Shown here: in pieces, positions 10,852-21,183 of the stretch
How positions within the stretch are numbered: the first letter of the stretch is position 1
Layout of the letters: every line of letters starts with the position of its first letter
From: Drosophila miranda
Taxonomy: Eukaryota; Arthropoda; Insecta; Diptera; Drosophilidae
Length of the DNA stretch: 64,000 nucleotides
Direction: 5' to 3'
NCBI RefSeq assembly: GCF_003369915.1
Contig: NC_046674.1
Span: 5,828,001 to 5,892,000, forward strand
Program-made: the position numbers and the translations under genes
The notes under the pieces: model-generated
Databases searched by the model: none
Told to the model about the DNA's origin: nothing
The model's input: only the letters and a program-made list of their open reading frames with translations

Positions 10852-10859
10852 GGCGCTAC
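10852..10859. repeat. Target-site duplication, left copy
   Basis: GGCGCTAC, identical to 11741-11748 on the other side of the element; 8 bp is the size made by hAT transposases. Confidence 0.9.
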
Positions 10860-11740
10860 TAGTGATGTAAAAACACATCGATGCATCGAGCATCGATGTT
10901 TTTTGCCGATGTTTACCGATGTTTTCCGGTGTTTGTGCTGGTACCGATGTTGAGCGATGCATCGATGTTTTGCAAAACATCGATCGTTTAATTTCAAATC
11001 ATTGCGTATTTGTCTTCTGTAAGCAGCAACACAGCAATGCCAAAGTAAGTAAACATATTTGACTTAAAATGAATCAAATTTACTATAGATGGTATACATT
11101 TGCTTAAATATGAAACTGCGAACGCCGTTAACATCATTCGAAGGCAACCCGTTGTGTGTTTGGGAAGGTATGAGGAGTACTGTTCAGTCACAGACATATA
11201 CCTTATTAATATTACAGAATATACAGTACAATCTCATACACAAATACTCATAAATACAATTGTCCATGTCAATTCATGTGAATGAATATGACGACACGAA
11301 AATTACATTAGCAACTAAGAATAGACAATTGCACTTGTAAACTCGAACCCAGCAAAAAGTATGAAGCAATAAACTATTTACTTTGTTGCTGCCAAGTACC
11401 TAAGTAAATGCACTGAAATGTAACCCCCGCACAGAGTAAGTGCACCCTATCTAAAAATACACTCACATGGAGCCTGTGCTTTCCTTCCCATACAATAAGA
11501 GTACCACTGCTAGCTATATAAGGAGATCCATTTGTTCAATAAAACTCAGTATCAGTAAACAGTACCACAACTGCCTGTCACTAATTTTCCCATCGCAATC
11601 ATCAGAGGCTGTCGCCGTGTCTTCAGATCCTGATTTCGCGGTCATACATCGATGCATCGAAGAATAAATCCGATGTATCAATCCAACATCGATGTTTGAT
11701 TTTGACAACATCGATGTTTTCATTCAAATTTACATCACTA
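10860..11740. mobile_element. Non-autonomous hAT-type DNA transposon (881 bp)
   Basis: The termini are perfect 12-bp inverted repeats (TAGTGATGTAAA ... TTTACATCACTA). Flanking them is a perfect 8-bp duplication GGCGCTAC, the hallmark of hAT insertion. Both subterminal regions are packed with CATCGATG-type strings (about 10876-10985 and 11645-11722), as expected for transposase-binding sites. The interior has no transposase-like frame, so it must have moved using an enzyme supplied elsewhere. The intact duplication and termini point to a fairly recent insertion. It lies between arx and the CIR-type gene. Confidence 0.92.
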
Positions 11741-11748
11741 GGCGCTAC
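11741..11748. repeat. Target-site duplication, right copy
   Basis: GGCGCTAC, the partner of 10852-10859. Confidence 0.9.
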
Positions 11749-11805
11749 ACGCAGATAAGTGCTGGAAAACGACAACAGGTTGCGTTTTATTCGAAATGAG
11801 CCGAT

Positions 11806-12142
11806 CCGAAATAGTTTGAGGAAAAGTGTAAATGAAATATTACATTGCTGTAATTCTGTCATCAGACATAAAGGCCTGCATAGAAATTTTTTAATCTATT
11901 TTGATAAGAATATAAGTAGTATATTTTCAGCAATACACCGTTTAAGAACATACATCGCATGTACGCCTTTCCGAAATAGTTTGAGGAAAAGTGTAAATGA
12001 AATATTACATTGCTGTAATTCTGTTATCAGACATAAAGGACAGAGTCTGCAAGCAAACGGTTTAATCTATTTTTATAGGAATATAAGTAGTAAAATTGCC
12101 ACATTACATCGTTTAAGAACATATGTACATCGCATGTACGCC
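11806..12142. repeat. Tandem duplication, two units of about 165 bp
   Basis: Unit 1 (11806-11967) and unit 2 (11971-12142) both begin CCGAAATAGTTTGAGGAAAA and both end in TTTAAGAACAT...CGCATGTACGCC, with small indels in the middle. The pair lies 137-470 bases upstream of the CIR-type start codon, so it duplicates sequence of the upstream promoter region. Confidence 0.93.
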
Positions 12143-12278
12143 CATCTCTTACGAACGCTGCGGAAATTGTACAACACCAGATCGTCTTTAATAAACAACA
12201 CCGACGAAAATTATTTGTAAAATTTACGAAATAGAGATATTATTTAGGCATCCGTAAAGAAATAAACACAAAAGCATC

Positions 12279-13462
12279 ATGGGCAAGGGTTTCAACAATT
12301 ATATGTGCAAGAAATTCTTCCATCCCGCTTCCAGGGATAATCTGAAGAGGGTAAGTTCTCGGATAGGGCAAACGCCTAATGTTTCATTGAATGATTTCCT
12401 GAATTAATCTCTTGGCCCCAGGTGTGGATGGCGGAACAACAAGCCGACGCATACAAAAAGAAACAGGAGGAGCTGCGTAACCAGTATGAGAAGGAACAAA
12501 ACCTACACGAGAACAAGGCCATGCTCAGCAAGGACAGCAAGGACAAGCTGAGCGTCAATTTCATGTACGAGCCGCCGCCTGGAGTACGCAAGGAGCGCGA
12601 AAAGGACGATGACGAGCCGGAGTACAAGTTCGAATGGCAGCGCAAATACAATGCTCCCCGAGAGTCCTACTGCAAGGGCGACACCGAGATCCGGGATCAG
12701 CCCTTCGGCATCCAGGTGCGCAACGTGCGCTGTCTCAAGTGCCACAAATGGGGGCACATCAACACGGACAAGGAGTGCAGCATGTACAGCATATCCATGA
12801 GCGAGGCACGCAAGCTGCATGCCGAATCGGAGGCCACTGACATCATGTCCAAGAACGTGCTCGAGGAACAGATGAAGGAAGATGGTCTGATGATGAAGCG
12901 CTCGGCGTTGGAGCTGCAGAGCATCAAGACCATCCAGAAACAGCACCAGTTGGTGCCCAGCGACGAGGAGGATGAGGACAATGCCAATAAACAGAATCCC
13001 GAGCTCATGTTCCTAAAGTCGCTGACCAAAAAGCAGAAGCTAAAGTTGCTCAAAAAGCTAGAGAAGATCGACCGGATGAAGCGCAAGGGGGAGAGCATCA
13101 AGAAGCCATCCAAGAAAAAGTCAAAAAAACCAAACGAAGACAGAGACACCAAGAAGAAAAAGTCCAAGAGCAGCCAAAAGGAGCGATCGGCCAGAAAAGA
13201 AAGGAAATCTGTAGACAGCGATGGCTCATCATCCTCCTCCGATGGCGAATCGGAAGATAACCATAGGAGCCATCACAAAGATCAACAATCTAGGGAGCCG
13301 CAAAGAAGAAATGGTACCCATCGCTCGAGGGAGTCTGAAGATGGCCTTCAACGCCGACGGAATGACAGGAGTCAGCGCAGAGAACGGTCTAGAGATCGCT
13401 CCCGCTCCGCCAGCTGGGAGAGACGTCGGGAGAGGGATCGCAGGGATCACTCCAGACGATAG
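12279..13462 (+). CDS. CG6843: CIR-type corepressor (CBF1-interacting, CIR N-terminal domain)
   Basis: Exons 12279-12350 and 12422-13462, with a 71-bp intron, give 370 residues. The N-terminus ([18 protein letters not shown] ... VWMAEQQ) is a CIR N-terminal domain, close to human CIR1 and related to splicing proteins of the CWC25 group. A zinc-knuckle-like motif (CLKCHKWGH ... C) lies near residue 123. The C-terminal third is Lys-rich, then rich in Arg/Ser dipeptides ([10 protein letters not shown]). CIR1 links the Notch effector RBPJ/Su(H) to histone deacetylases and also associates with splicing factors; a nuclear role in repression or splicing is likely. Poly(A) signal at 13508-13513. A broken copy of its 3' end lies at 9441-9858. 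The symbol comes from synteny. Confidence 0.9.
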
Positions 13463-13507
13463 GCCTACAGTTCTTCATATACTTTGTGTTTTTTCAATTC
13501 CCCCACC

Positions 13508-13513
13508 AATAAA
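13508..13513 (+). terminator. Poly(A) signal of the CIR-type gene
   Basis: AATAAA 46 bases after the stop. It converges on the CSN1b poly(A) signal about 140 bases further on. Confidence 0.75.
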
Positions 13514-13650
13514 ATATCAGGGAGAATACCCGTCTTTGGTTAGTAGATGATTTAATGGTTCTCAACATAGGGAGAATTTCGGGTGCAATGAGTTTACAAT
13601 TAGCTACGCTAAAGCATAATTTGCATCGCAGAAGAGTATAATATAAAGAG

Positions 13651-13656
13651 TTTATT
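13651..13656 (-). terminator. Poly(A) signal of CSN1b
   Basis: AATAAA on the minus strand, about 17 bases after the CSN1b stop codon. Confidence 0.7.
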
Positions 13657-13672
13657 AATTATTGGGCGATGC

Positions 13673-15311
13673 CTACATGCGAGCCAACTGAGCCGTGGTG
13701 GTGGAGCCGGCCGAGACGCATAGCTCGGCGCCGTGGTTGCTGCTGCCCTCGCGGGTAACGCTCTTCACGTGGATGTGGCTTTTGAGCATAGCCGCGCGCA
13801 GGACGAGCATGCGGGTGTGGCGCTGATACTTCTTGCCCAAGACCAGGGCGCGCTCGAAGGTACTATTGCGCTGATCGGCCTCCTTGGCGTAGAGGATCTT
13901 GTTGTGCGAGTCGATGCGGGCCTGAATCTGGCCATCTAGAATCAGCTGCATCACCTCGTTCTCCAGATCACCGACCGAGGAGTTGAAGGCCATTGCCATT
14001 TTGTGCATGTCGGCCGACATATAGGGACTGAAGTACTGGATCAAGGCGCGATTGCGAATTTTGGTGTAGAGCGTGCTCACATGCGGTGCTATGTACATGT
14101 CCACGAGAAGATTGTCGCGAATCTCATCGAGCAGCGTAAGGCACGAGGCGTATTTGCTCTCGTAGAACTTGAAAATAATGTCGCGCAACTGCGGCTCCAG
14201 CTCGAGGAACAGCTTGAACGATGTGGAGGCAATCACCAGGCGCTTCAGCTCCGGCCTGTCGAAGGTGGCCAGAGCGCAGAGCCCACCATAGACAGACACA
14301 TTGTTGGTGGAGATCATTTCGGGGAACTCGCAATGGTCGAAGTTGGCGTTCAGGAAGTGCTTGGCAGCCACCTTGTATTTCTTCTGCTGTAGTTCGGCCA
14401 GGCCGGCGGCGCACTCGAGGCGTGTGTGGACCTGGGCGTTGGCCTCCTTGGATCCCTCGGCAAAGTCCGGAGTGCTCTCCGCCTTCGATATGTAGCTCAT
14501 GACATGGACCCAGTTCTGCAGATAAATGGAGACCTTGATCACATTCAGACACATGTTCACCACATGCTTGCCGCTGGTGCAGTAGTCCCGGGCCCGGGAG
14601 TAGCACTTGAGGGCATTGGTCAGATCGCCGCAGCTCAGATAATGATCGGCCAAGTCGTCGTGGCCGCGCCGAATACTCTCCTTGATCGAGTTCGACTTGT
14701 AGTTCTTTAGGTCCGAATCAAGCTTCTCCAGCTTGAGGGCAGCCTTCTTCATCTTGGTGTCCACCCACACAGCGTCATAGGCAAACGAATCCTTCTCGCC
14801 AGCGGCCTGGCCTTGGGCCAAGGGTGGCAAAGCGATTGCAGCCGGCACGGCGGCAATGTCCGGCAGAGCAGCGGCTGGCACAGGAGCCAGATCCGCAGCC
14901 GGAGCTGGCGGTGCCGGGGCATTGCTAGCGTTCAGGTCGCTCAAACGTTTGTGCAGCAACTGGTAGAGATTAACGTTGTACGTAGTCTGTACATACGTGA
15001 TGGCCATTTTCAGCGCCTCCACGGCTAGGACGGGGCAAACGTCGGCCACATACATCAGACGGTGGAGACGTACTATGCCATTGTATTGATTGGCATACAC
15101 CTCCAGGTCGATGCTGGGGTTCTCAACCACAATCTGTTGCTCTTCGTTGTTCTCATTGTCCTCGTTCGGTGGGGCATCCACTTGCATTGGCTCGATGGCG
15201 TTCTTTTTGTTTGCAAAAAAAAATATTTCAACATCACTACAATTGTCCAAGAAAAGCTGTAATCTTCATCAATCTTACCTGCATCAATGGCGGCATAGGC
15301 AGCACAGGCAT
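13673..15311 (-). CDS. CSN1b: COP9 signalosome subunit 1
   Basis: Exon 1 (15311-15279) encodes [11 protein letters not shown]; exon 2 (15202-13673) completes a 520-residue protein. After an acidic, then Ala/Pro-rich segment (residues about 80-135) comes a helical RPN7-type region ([19 protein letters not shown]) and then a PCI domain near residues 320-450 ([17 protein letters not shown] ... ISPYMSAD-type winged helix, [13 protein letters not shown]). CSN1 is a core subunit of the eight-subunit CSN, which removes NEDD8 from cullins and so controls SCF ubiquitin ligases. The exon 2 acceptor (ACAAAAAG) is weak, but the join is in frame. A longer reading from an ATG in the intron is open but less likely. 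A DRE lies about 107 bases upstream, shared with Prp6. Confidence 0.96.
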
Positions 15312-15417
15312 CTTGCAACGATTTTCTGTTCAAACTTAAGAAATTATACTTTCCACTTTTAATGCGACAATTTTTTTATAAAAATTGATTTGCACAAAAA
15401 AGGTTCTGCTGTCAGTC

Positions 15418-15425
15418 TATCGATA
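15418..15425. promoter_or_regulatory. DRE in the CSN1b/Prp6 divergent promoter
   Basis: A perfect palindromic TATCGATA lies between the two divergent start codons (450 bp apart), with further CGATAA/ATCGAT strings at 15457 and 15494. DREF sites of this kind drive housekeeping genes; both neighbours fit. Confidence 0.7.
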
Positions 15426-15433
15426 CCGGTTAC

Positions 15434-15642
15434 GTGCTAGAGATGAGTACAACTATCATCGATTTTGGATTTCACTTTGCACTACAAGCTTTTTCGATAA
15501 ACAGTTGAGCCGAGATTGAAAAATAATATTTGGAACTTTCACTGTGCCAAATTGACTCAGAAATGAGTGGTTACTTATTTAAAATAACCGAATCGAACTG
15601 GAATTTAGTCACAGCGACTAAACTCTGACTCACCTCTAGCTA
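15434..15642. mobile_element. Possible short inverted-repeat element
   Basis: The segment begins TAGAGATGAGT and ends ACTCACCTCTA, an 11-bp inverted repeat with one mismatch. It has no coding content. An 8-bp flanking duplication is not clear (TTACGTGC against GCTAATGC), so this may be an old MITE or chance. It lies inside the CSN1b/Prp6 promoter interval. Confidence 0.35.
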
Positions 15643-15760
15643 ATGCCACGACCGTTTTCCAGCACTATTGGCCGACTGGAAAGAAGAAGACCACGCACTG
15701 AATTTCTTCTGTTTGTGAAAATTATAAATATTCGAAAACCAACCATATAGAAGTACAAAT

Positions 15761-18700
15761 ATGTCTAATATAACCGCAGCGGTAATTGCCAACCGCAATA
15801 AGAAACATTTTCTGGGCGTGCCAGCGCCCTTAGGTTATGTGGCCGGCGTGGGTCGTGGGTGAGTACCAGGCGCGAGTGGCGGATGAGATTCGTTTACTCA
15901 GCGAAATTTGATATTTTAACTATTTGTTTATAATTTGCAGTGCCACTGGCTTCACCACCCGATCGGATATTGGTCCGGCTCGCGATGCCAACGATGTGTC
16001 CGATGATCGGCATGCACCGCCAGCAACCAAACGTAAGAAAAAAGATGAAGAGGAGGAGGAGGATGAAGATCTGAACGACTCGAACTATGATGAGTTTAGT
16101 GGTTACAGCGGCTCCCTGTTCTCGAAGGACCCCTACGACAAGGACGACGAAGAGGCCGACGCCATCTACGATTCCGTAGAAAAGCGCATGGACGAGAAAC
16201 GCAAAGAGTATCGCGACCGTCGACTGCGCGAGGACTTGGAGCGCTATCGCCAGGAAAGACCAAAGATTCAGCAGCAGTTTAGCGATCTGAAGCGCTCCCT
16301 GTCTGGCGTAACCTCCGAAGAATGGTCCACCATTCCCGAGGTGGGCGACAGTCGCAATCGGAAGCAGCGAAATGCCAGAGCCGAGAAGTTTACGCCGCTG
16401 CCGGACAGCGTTTTGTCCAGAAATTTAGGTGGCGAGTCATCCTCAACACTGGATCCATCCTCTGGCCTGGCGTCCATGGTGCCAGGCGTGGCCACACCGG
16501 GCATGCTAACGCCCACTGGGGATTTGGACTTGAGAAAGATTGGTCAGGCTCGTAATACGTTGATGAACGTGAAGCTATCACAGGTTTCAGACTCGGTGAC
16601 GGGACAAACAGTGGTGGATCCGAAGGGTTACCTCACCGACTTGCAGAGCATGATTCCCACCTACGGCGGCGACATCAACGACATTAAGAAGGCTCGCCTC
16701 TTGCTCAAAAGTGTGAGAGAAACAAATCCCAATCACCCACCGGCCTGGATAGCCTCGGCTCGTCTCGAGGAGGTCACCGGAAAAGTGCAGATGGCTCGCA
16801 ACCTGATAATGAGAGGCTGCGAAATAAATGCCCAGTCAGAAGATCTTTGGCTGGAAGCAGCACGCCTTCAGCCCCCGGACACAGCCAAGGCGGTGATAGC
16901 CCAGGCTGCGCGTCACATTCCCACATCCGTGCGCATTTGGATAAAGGCCGCTGATTTGGAAACCGAAACAAAGGCCAAGCGCCGAGTCTTCCGCAAGGCC
17001 CTGGAGCATATACCGAACTCTGTGCGTCTGTGGAAGGCGGCCGTCGAGCTGGAGAATCCCGACGATGCCCGTATTCTGCTCTCTCGTGCTGTGGAGTGCT
17101 GCAACACTAGCGTCGAGCTCTGGCTGGCCCTGGCCCGCCTCGAGACATACGAAAATGCCCGCAAGGTGCTGAACAAGGCTCGTGAAAATATTCCCACAGA
17201 TCGACAAATTTGGACAACGGCTGCCAAGCTGGAGGAGGCCAATGGCAACATTCACATGGTGGAAAAGATCGTCGATCGTTCGCTGACCTCCCTCACAGCC
17301 AACGGAGTGGAGATCAATCGGGACCATTGGTTCCAGGAGGCCATCGAAGCAGAGAAATCGGGTGCCGTCAATTGTTGCCAGTGCATTGTGAAGGCTGTCA
17401 TTGGCATTGGTGTGGAGGAAGAGGATCGTAAGCAGACCTGGATAGATGATGCGGAATTTGTGAGTATCCTGCAATAGTTCTGCAATATACCCAATCTGAA
17501 TTGTATCCGAAACTCATGTTATTTATCTTTCAGTGCGCCAAGGAGAACGCGTTTGAGTGCGCGCGTGCTGTCTACGCCCATGCCCTGCAAATGTTCCCCT
17601 CGAAGAAGAGCATCTGGCTGCGTGCCGCCTACTTTGAGAAGAACCATGGCACACGCGAGTCGCTAGAGGCACTGCTGCAGCGTGCCGTCGCCCACTGTCC
17701 CAAGTCGGAGATTCTCTGGCTGATGGGGGCCAAATCAAAGTGGATGGCCGGGGATGTGCCGGCAGCGCGAGGTATTCTTTCGCTGGCTTTCCAGGCGAAT
17801 CCCAATTCGGAGGATATTTGGTTGGCTGCCGTCAAACTGGAGTCGGAGAATGCGGAGTACGAGCGTGCGCGTCGTCTGCTGGCAAAGGCAAGAGGTTCGG
17901 CGCCCACGCCGAGAGTGATGATGAAATCGGCTCGGTTGGAGTGGGCCCTGGAGCGGTTCGACGAGGCGCTGCGTCTGCTCGAAGAGGCCGTCGAGGTTTT
18001 CCCCGATTTCCCTAAGCTGTGGATGATGAAGGGCCAGATCGAGGAGCAGCAGCGGCGCACAGATGATGCTGCCAACACCTACACACAGGGCCTGAAGAAG
18101 TGCCCCACATCGATTCCTCTGTGGGTACTCTCCGCCAATTTGGAGGAACGCAAAGGCGTGCTCACAAAAGCCCGATCCATCCTGGAGAGAGGTCGTCTGC
18201 GCAATCCCAAGGTCGCGGTGCTTTGGCTGGAGGCCATACGCGTCGAGCTGCGTGCGGGACTCAAGGAGATTGCCAGCACCATGATGGCCCGCGCCCTGCA
18301 GGAGTGCCCCAATGCCGGCGAGCTCTGGGCCGAGGCCATTTTCATGGAGACAAAGCCGCAGCGAAAAACAAAGTCCGTGGATGCTCTCAAAAAATGTGAG
18401 CACGATCCGCATGTTCTCCTGGCGGTCTCCAAACTGTTTTGGTCGGAGCACAAGTTCTCCAAATGCAGGGATTGGTTCAACCGAACGGTGAGTGTTTTGG
18501 AAAAGATTAAACAAAGAAAATCCAAGCTAATTGAAGACTTATTTCAGGTGAAAATAGATTCAGACTTGGGCGATGCCTGGGCATATTTCTATAAATTCGA
18601 ATTGCTCCATGGGACAGAGCAGCAACAACAGGAGGTCCTCGATCGTTGTATTTCCGCCGAGCCCACGCACGGCGAGTCCTGGTGTCGTGTCAGCAAAAGT

Positions 18701-18772
18701 ATCCAGAACTGGCAATTCAAAACGCCGGATGCGCTGCGTGCCGTGGTCAAGGAGCTGTCCATACCAACATAA
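15761..18772 (+). CDS. Prp6: U4/U6-U5 tri-snRNP splicing factor Prp6
   Basis: Four exons, 15761-15858, 15941-17459, 17534-18487 and 18548-18772, give 931 residues. The N-terminal PRP1 domain (residues about 10-160) starts [16 protein letters not shown], with an acidic block ([17 protein letters not shown]) and a long charged helix. From about residue 235 to the end there are HAT/TPR-like helical repeats with the W-x-x-A-A-x-L-E pattern ([35 protein letters not shown] and so on). Prp6 bridges U5 and U4/U6 in the tri-snRNP and is essential for spliceosome assembly. The length and ends fit the animal family exactly. It is transcribed divergently from CSN1b and convergently with the receptor gene 40 bp downstream. 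Confidence 0.97.
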
Positions 18773-18774
18773 CT

Positions 18775-18780
18775 TTTATT
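18775..18780 (-). terminator. Poly(A) signal of the ionotropic receptor
   Basis: AATAAA on the minus strand, 33-38 bases past the receptor stop codon and only 3 bases from the Prp6 stop codon. Receptor transcripts should end antisense to the last Prp6 codons. Confidence 0.6.
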
Positions 18781-18792
18781 TTTCATTTCATA

Positions 18793-18798
18793 AATAAA
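18793..18798 (+). terminator. Poly(A) signal of Prp6
   Basis: AATAAA 21 bases after the stop codon. The cleavage site must fall inside or next to the coding end of the convergent receptor gene. Confidence 0.75.
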
Positions 18799-18812
18799 TT
18801 TGTGTGTGCAGC

Positions 18813-21079
18813 CTAGAGCCGCATCTCTTTGTAACTCCCAATCATGCGGCATACGCGCTTAAAGTGCTTCAAGATGAACTCCCAGAGGAAGACGGCGAAG
18901 CTGGCCGCCGCTCCACAACCAAAGATGCCCAGGGCATAGCGGCACTCTGTGATGCCAATGGACACAAAGCCGCCCATGCCGCTCTCGCATTTCGGCTTCT
19001 GCGGTATCCACTTGCGATCCTCGCGGCTCATCAAGCTGACCTCCCGTTGCCAGCGTAATCTGTGTGGAAGGAATCGTATCAGAATCAAAGCACTGTCCAA
19101 GCACAGTCGATAACACTCAGCGCCACTCACTGCCTTCGCATAAGTTCCTTGTAGGGGAAGTTCTTCCTTGTGGGAATCGCCAACATCGGGAGCTGGAACG
19201 GCTCCAGCTCCATCAGGCCGCACTTCTCCGGCTCACTGAATGTATCGCTGACAATTTGATAGCCCGCCTGAAGCTCCACCTGATAGGCAAACAGACCCGT
19301 GCGCATCCTTTCCATCCCCAGGGTGGGTCGCATATAAACATGATCGCCCTTGGCGGCGATCTTCCTGTTGTATAGATTCTTTGTCACTGGGTCCGTGGAC
19401 TCTGTGAAGTAGATCTTGTTATATTGAGTGTCCTGGACACCGATCTCCAACGGGGATTGGCCCAGATCAGCCAGCGATCTGATCGAATCCGAGGGACTCT
19501 GCAGCAGTGCCACAATGTTTGCGGAGAACGAGGTAAACAAAAAGAGAGCCGCCACAAAGGTGGTGAACACAATGATTCTTGCCGATCGATTGCGTACCTC
19601 CACATAGAACCCCTGCTGGCACATGGCCCCCCAGACAAAGTTCGCCGTGTCCATGTAGGCCATGTCGTGGGTGTGCGGCGAGAAGAGCAGCTCCAACACC
19701 AGCACTACTGTCGTAATGATCAGCAGACAAATTATGGACACCCAGACATCGTTCTCGAAGGGCATGGCAAAGATATTCGCCACTGCCGACAGTGGTGGCT
19801 GCCGGAACATGATACCAGCCCGCACTCTAAATGTCTCCGCCACAAAGTCGCAAAGGGCAATCCGATCCAGGCGCATAAAGATCGCCAGCTGGGCCAGGTC
19901 CAGTTCGTAGCGCTGAAAGCGACCCATGAGACCATCAAAGGAGCCATTCGCCTGTCGCCAGCCATAGTTGACGGTCTGATAGGTGTTGTAGCTGGAAAAT
20001 AGATCGACCCTCGAATTAAAACGACCCGAAAATGGGTTCTAGAAAGAAGAAACCACCTGACATTCAATCGGTTGGCCAGCTCTAACATTAGACGATGATT
20101 GACTTTCGATATGGTGTCGATATGACGCAGTGACAGATCCTCAATGTTGGTGAACTGATCCGGAAAGGCAATCACAATGGCCGTGTTGAAGACAATCCCC
20201 TCCAGATCCTGCCTGTACGTGATGGCCGAACCAAAGTGCTGCAGGGCATGAATCATGTGCCCCGCACGACGTAGGTGCTGTCCCACCAACTTTTGCTTCG
20301 GGGGCTTCGACGCAGCGACTTTGTAAACGTCTATGAGGCTGGCTGAAAAGGAGCTCCCATCGTAGCTGTGGTGGAGCACCCTCAGCTCGCTGTCGGGGGG
20401 GATGAATATTTCGGGATCGTCCAGTAGGTCGATGTCCCTTAGATCTTCGGTGAGCAGCAGCCAGAATCGATTGGTCGTGAAGTAGCTATGCTCCGTGGCG
20501 GCCGACCACCGGAGTAGGTTCTGGGAACACGTGCTGCCAAACTCCAGGAGCAGGATGCCCAGCTTGTATTGCAGCTTGGGGAGCAGAAACGAAGTCTTCC
20601 AGTGAGTCGAGTTGTTGGCGTGGAAACTCTGCGGCGGTGGGGCCACGCTCAATTCGTCCAGGGCAACGACATGTCGAAGGTCCCGCAGCGAGTCCTCCGT
20701 ACTGACCTGCACATAGAAGTTGTTGAGGTTGAAGTGGCGCCACAGCATCCGAAGGCGTGCATCAGCTGGAAGGGGCGAAAAAAGCAAGGACGCAGGAAGG
20801 ACATAAATTTCCACGAAAAACACATTGCATGCAAGGAGGGGTTAATTCACCAATGTCCGTGTGACAAACGACCAGCATCAGACTGTGAACGCCATGGTGG
20901 CGATAGTAAGCGACTAGCATATCCGGCAACTGATTGCCCCATGGTGCAGTTCCCGGAGCCGCTCCCTCGCGGGGATATCTCGTACGGATGCCGCTGTCCG
21001 GCCAGCTGCCACTGACATTGACAACCGCCAGCAACAGCGGGAGAAGGAGGCGCCAGCGAATAAGTTGAACCTTCATCAC
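18813..21079 (-). CDS. Ir75d: Ionotropic chemoreceptor of the Ir75 type
   Basis: Exons 21079-20851, 20765-20062, 20038-19131 and 19059-18813 give 695 residues. A signal peptide (RWRLLLPLLLAVVNVSG) precedes a divergent N-terminal region. The ligand-binding lobes flank the channel: S1 includes YNTYQTVNYGWRQANGSFDG; M1 is at about 409-430, the pore loop at 445-456 (WGAMCQQGFYVE), M3 at 463-490 ending in SFSANIVALLQSP, then S2, and M4 at 648-677. This order is that of variant ionotropic glutamate receptors, which act as ligand-gated cation channels in olfactory or taste neurons with a co-receptor such as Ir8a. The 23-bp intron between exons 2 and 3 (20061-20039), with donor GTCAGG, is too short to be spliced normally. 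The frame demands a join there, so this junction is doubtful. Ir75d is a synteny guess. Confidence 0.85.
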
Positions 21080-21175
21080 TTCGAATATTAACGAGTTTCT
21101 GTTCCGCGTTTCGTGTCCTCTGCTTTTTGCATTTCCCTTACGGAATTTTTTCGCAGGTCACCAGCTGGCAAATGG

Positions 21176-21183
21176 CTTTTATA
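21176..21183 (-). promoter_or_regulatory. TATA box of the ionotropic receptor gene
   Basis: TATAAAAG on the minus strand, about 100 bases upstream of the start codon, predicting a start near 21152 and a leader of roughly 70 bases. Confidence 0.6.
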
